From contig NZ_JAFJZZ010000002.1 in assembly GCF_017255415.1 (NCBI RefSeq), positions 62,001-126,000 on the forward strand: a DNA stretch of 64,000 nt, written 5' to 3'. Source of the stretch: Clostridium aminobutyricum. Lineage in GTDB: Bacteria; Bacillota; Clostridia; Peptostreptococcales; Anaerovoracaceae. Of the stretch, positions 62,723 through 64,000 are shown in pieces. Positions within the stretch are counted from its first letter, which is position 1, and each line of letters starts with the position of its first letter. Under the pieces are notes generated by a model that worked only from the letters and a program-made list of their open reading frames with translations, searched no databases and was not told the DNA's origin. Made by a program: the position numbers and the translations under genes.

Positions 62723-63805
62723 TTATAACGAATGCGAAAACAACTTCGGCAAATTAAGATCATACGGTGGATATACCACCCCTTTTTCGGTTACTACAGC
62801 GGTGATATACTTCGCATCAGTTACATCGAAAGCGGGGTTATAGGTCTTTATTCCTTCCGGTGCCATCGGTTTCTCATACCACATCTTATAAATTTCTTCG
62901 CCCTTTCTTTCCTCGATATGAATGTCTTTTCCTGTTGAGGTATTTAAGTCAATGGTAGACGTGGGTACGAACATATAAAAGGGAATTCCGTATTCCTTCG
63001 CAAGAATAGCCAAACCTGAGGTCCCTATTTTGTTGGCTCCGTCTCCATTGGCTGCCATTCGGTCACAGCCCACCACCACCGCATCTACCCAACCGTTTTT
63101 CATCACGATAGAAGCCATGTTATCACATATCAAGGTCACATCAATCCCGGCTTTATGAAGTTCCCATGCCGTCAATCTCGCACCCTGAAGCAGCGGTCTT
63201 GTTTCATCTGCAAAAACCCTGAAATCAAAGTTCCTTTCCTGACCCAAGTAAAGCGGCGCCAGGCACGTTCCGTATTTCGCCGTGGCAATGGTTCCTGCAT
63301 TGCAATGTGTTAAAATGCCCATTCCTTTTTTCAGAAGAGAAAGTCCATGCTCGCCCATCGCATAGCAAGCCTCTTCATCTTCTTTTCGAATTTGTTCCGC
63401 TTCATCCAATAACATTAGCTGGATGAATGCGAACTGCTCTTTCCACGAAGAAATGCCGGCAATCTGAGCTTCCAGAGACAGCAGCCGGCTCTCCATCCTG
63501 TTCAATGCCCAGAACAGATTAACCGCCGTAGGTCTTGAACTGGCAATATGTTCTTTCAATTCATAAAATTTTTCTGCAAATTCACCTAAATCATTTGCTT
63601 GAATTGCTCGGCTGCATACGGCCATCCCATATGCAGCAGCCACCCCAATGGCAGGTGCTCCCCTTACCTTCAGCTTGTAGATGGAATCCCACAAATCTTC
63701 TTTTGTTGTAATTTCCTGATAGGTCTCTTGACCGGGCAGCAAGGTCTGATCAAGAAGATATAACCGCCCATTTTCATATTTTATCGGTGCTATAAATAAT
63801 GCCAT
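62723..63805 (-). CDS. mtnA: S-methyl-5-thioribose-1-phosphate isomerase
   Basis: An aldose-ketose isomerase in methionine salvage: methylthioribose-1-phosphate to methylthioribulose-1-phosphate. Family stretches: KLKVRGAPAIGVAAAYGMA (about 46-64), ILTHCNAGTIATAKYGT (about 163-179) and VVVGCDRMAANGDGANKIGT (about 242-261, catalytic Asp). 360 residues. The ATG follows GGGGGG. No other salvage genes are in this window, so the enzyme may also act in purine nucleoside or 5-deoxyribose salvage. Confidence 0.93.
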   Translation of the reverse strand: MALFIAPIKYENGRLYLLDQTLLPGQETYQEITTKEDLWDSIYKLKVRGAPAIGVAAAYGMAVCSRAIQANDLGEFAEKFYELKEHIASSRPTAVNLFWALNRMESRLLSLEAQIAGISSWKEQFAFIQLMLLDEAEQIRKEDEEACYAMGEHGLSLLKKGMGILTHCNAGTIATAKYGTCLAPLYLGQERNFDFRVFADETRPLLQGARLTAWELHKAGIDVTLICDNMASIVMKNGWVDAVVVGCDRMAANGDGANKIGTSGLAILAKEYGIPFYMFVPTSTIDLNTSTGKDIHIEERKGEEIYKMWYEKPMAPEGIKTYNPAFDVTDAKYITAVVTEKGVVYPPYDLNLPKLFSHSL

Positions 63806-63874
63806 ACGCCCCCCTATTCATTTGCTTTCTTTGAATGCTTCCTTAGAGGATGCCGGATTCAAACAATTGTGTTC

Positions 63875-63883
63875 ATTATATCA
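63875..63883 (-). promoter_or_regulatory. Extended -10 element upstream of mtnA
   Basis: TGATATAAT on the minus strand, about 70 bp before the mtnA start. The rest of 63884-64000 shows GC-rich sequence without a gene. Confidence 0.45.
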
Positions 63884-64000
63884 TACAAGCTACGTCGCCG
63901 TATGATTCAATGAAGGCTTCCCTGCGGCAACGCTTTCGGCTCCGACTCGCTCCGCTCCCTGCTGTCCGTTTTGCCTAGCCAAGCAAGCTTGGGGTAAAAA

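Noticed and set aside
63884-64000. GC-richer tail resembling short motifs near 41560 and 49900 (CTCGCTCC, CTGCTGTCC, CCTAGGCGAAAAGGAC)
   Set aside because: Shared stretches are too short and scattered to call a repeat family from this window alone.
1-64000. CRISPR arrays, tRNA or rRNA genes, prophage or conjugative modules
   Set aside because: No regularly spaced direct repeats, tRNA-like cloverleaf cores, rRNA sequence or phage structural genes were seen.

Overview
The window reads as a chromosomal segment of a low-GC anaerobic Firmicute of class Clostridia. The evidence is a complete-looking lysine fermentation cluster (lysine 2,3-aminomutase, D-lysine 5,6-aminomutase, 3,5-diaminohexanoate dehydrogenase, 3-aminobutyryl-CoA ammonia-lyase, acetoacetate CoA-transferase), a SCIFF peptide with its radical-SAM maturase, a SAM-I riboswitch and a tryptophan T-box, an aldo/keto reductase with clostridial ferredoxin-like ends, and strong AGGAGG ribosome binding sites. 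An amino-acid-fermenting genus near Anaerovoracaceae or Peptostreptococcales would fit, but the genus cannot be fixed from the sequence alone.

Layout. 1-16 kb: metK under a SAM-I riboswitch; an unrecognised 392-residue protein; an M20 amidohydrolase and serine hydrolase pair; an Fe-S aldo/keto reductase; an NhaC-type antiporter; a 197-bp internally deleted IS3-family element; an AraC regulator with a long C-terminal extension; a CwlD-like amidase next to three DnaA-box-like 9-mers; an alanyl-tRNA editing protein; a PhzF-like protein; and an MCP/CheW pair. 16-28.5 kb: lysine degradation. The minus-strand operon kdd-kamA-kamB-kamC-kamD-kamE-atoD-atoA has a near-consensus sigma-54 promoter, and kal is divergent with its own sigma-54 promoter. 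Between them lies a sigma-54 activator whose N-terminal 340 residues are a decayed copy of the Kdd enzyme. The dyad GAACY-N6-GGTTC occurs upstream of both promoters and is the likely activator site. The cleavage enzyme Kce is absent from the window.

28.8-37.7 kb: three tandem, nearly identical APC permeases, each with its own sigma-54 promoter, followed by an orphan NtrC-type response regulator and an FAD oxidoreductase. 37.7-41.5 kb: exonuclease III, a split ThrE-type exporter, a 51-residue orphan protein with its own promoter and terminator, a DUF503 protein and a pseudouridine synthase. 41.7-54.3 kb: the purine operon purL-E-C-F-M-N-purF paralog-H-D with PurR-like boxes; the PurF paralog has lost the N-terminal nucleophile cysteine. 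54.5-64 kb: trpB2 under a Trp T-box, scfB/scfA (with only five of the six SCIFF cysteines), a PyrK/SudB-like flavoprotein, a DD-carboxypeptidase, scpB/scpA, an EamA transporter and mtnA.

The main story is nutrient-responsive amino acid catabolism. Two sigma-54 activators and five sigma-54 promoters sit within 10 kb, coupling lysine breakdown and probably amino acid uptake to intracellular signals. The kdd-derived sensor domain suggests that the lysine regulator evolved by duplication of the enzyme whose substrate or product it may sense.
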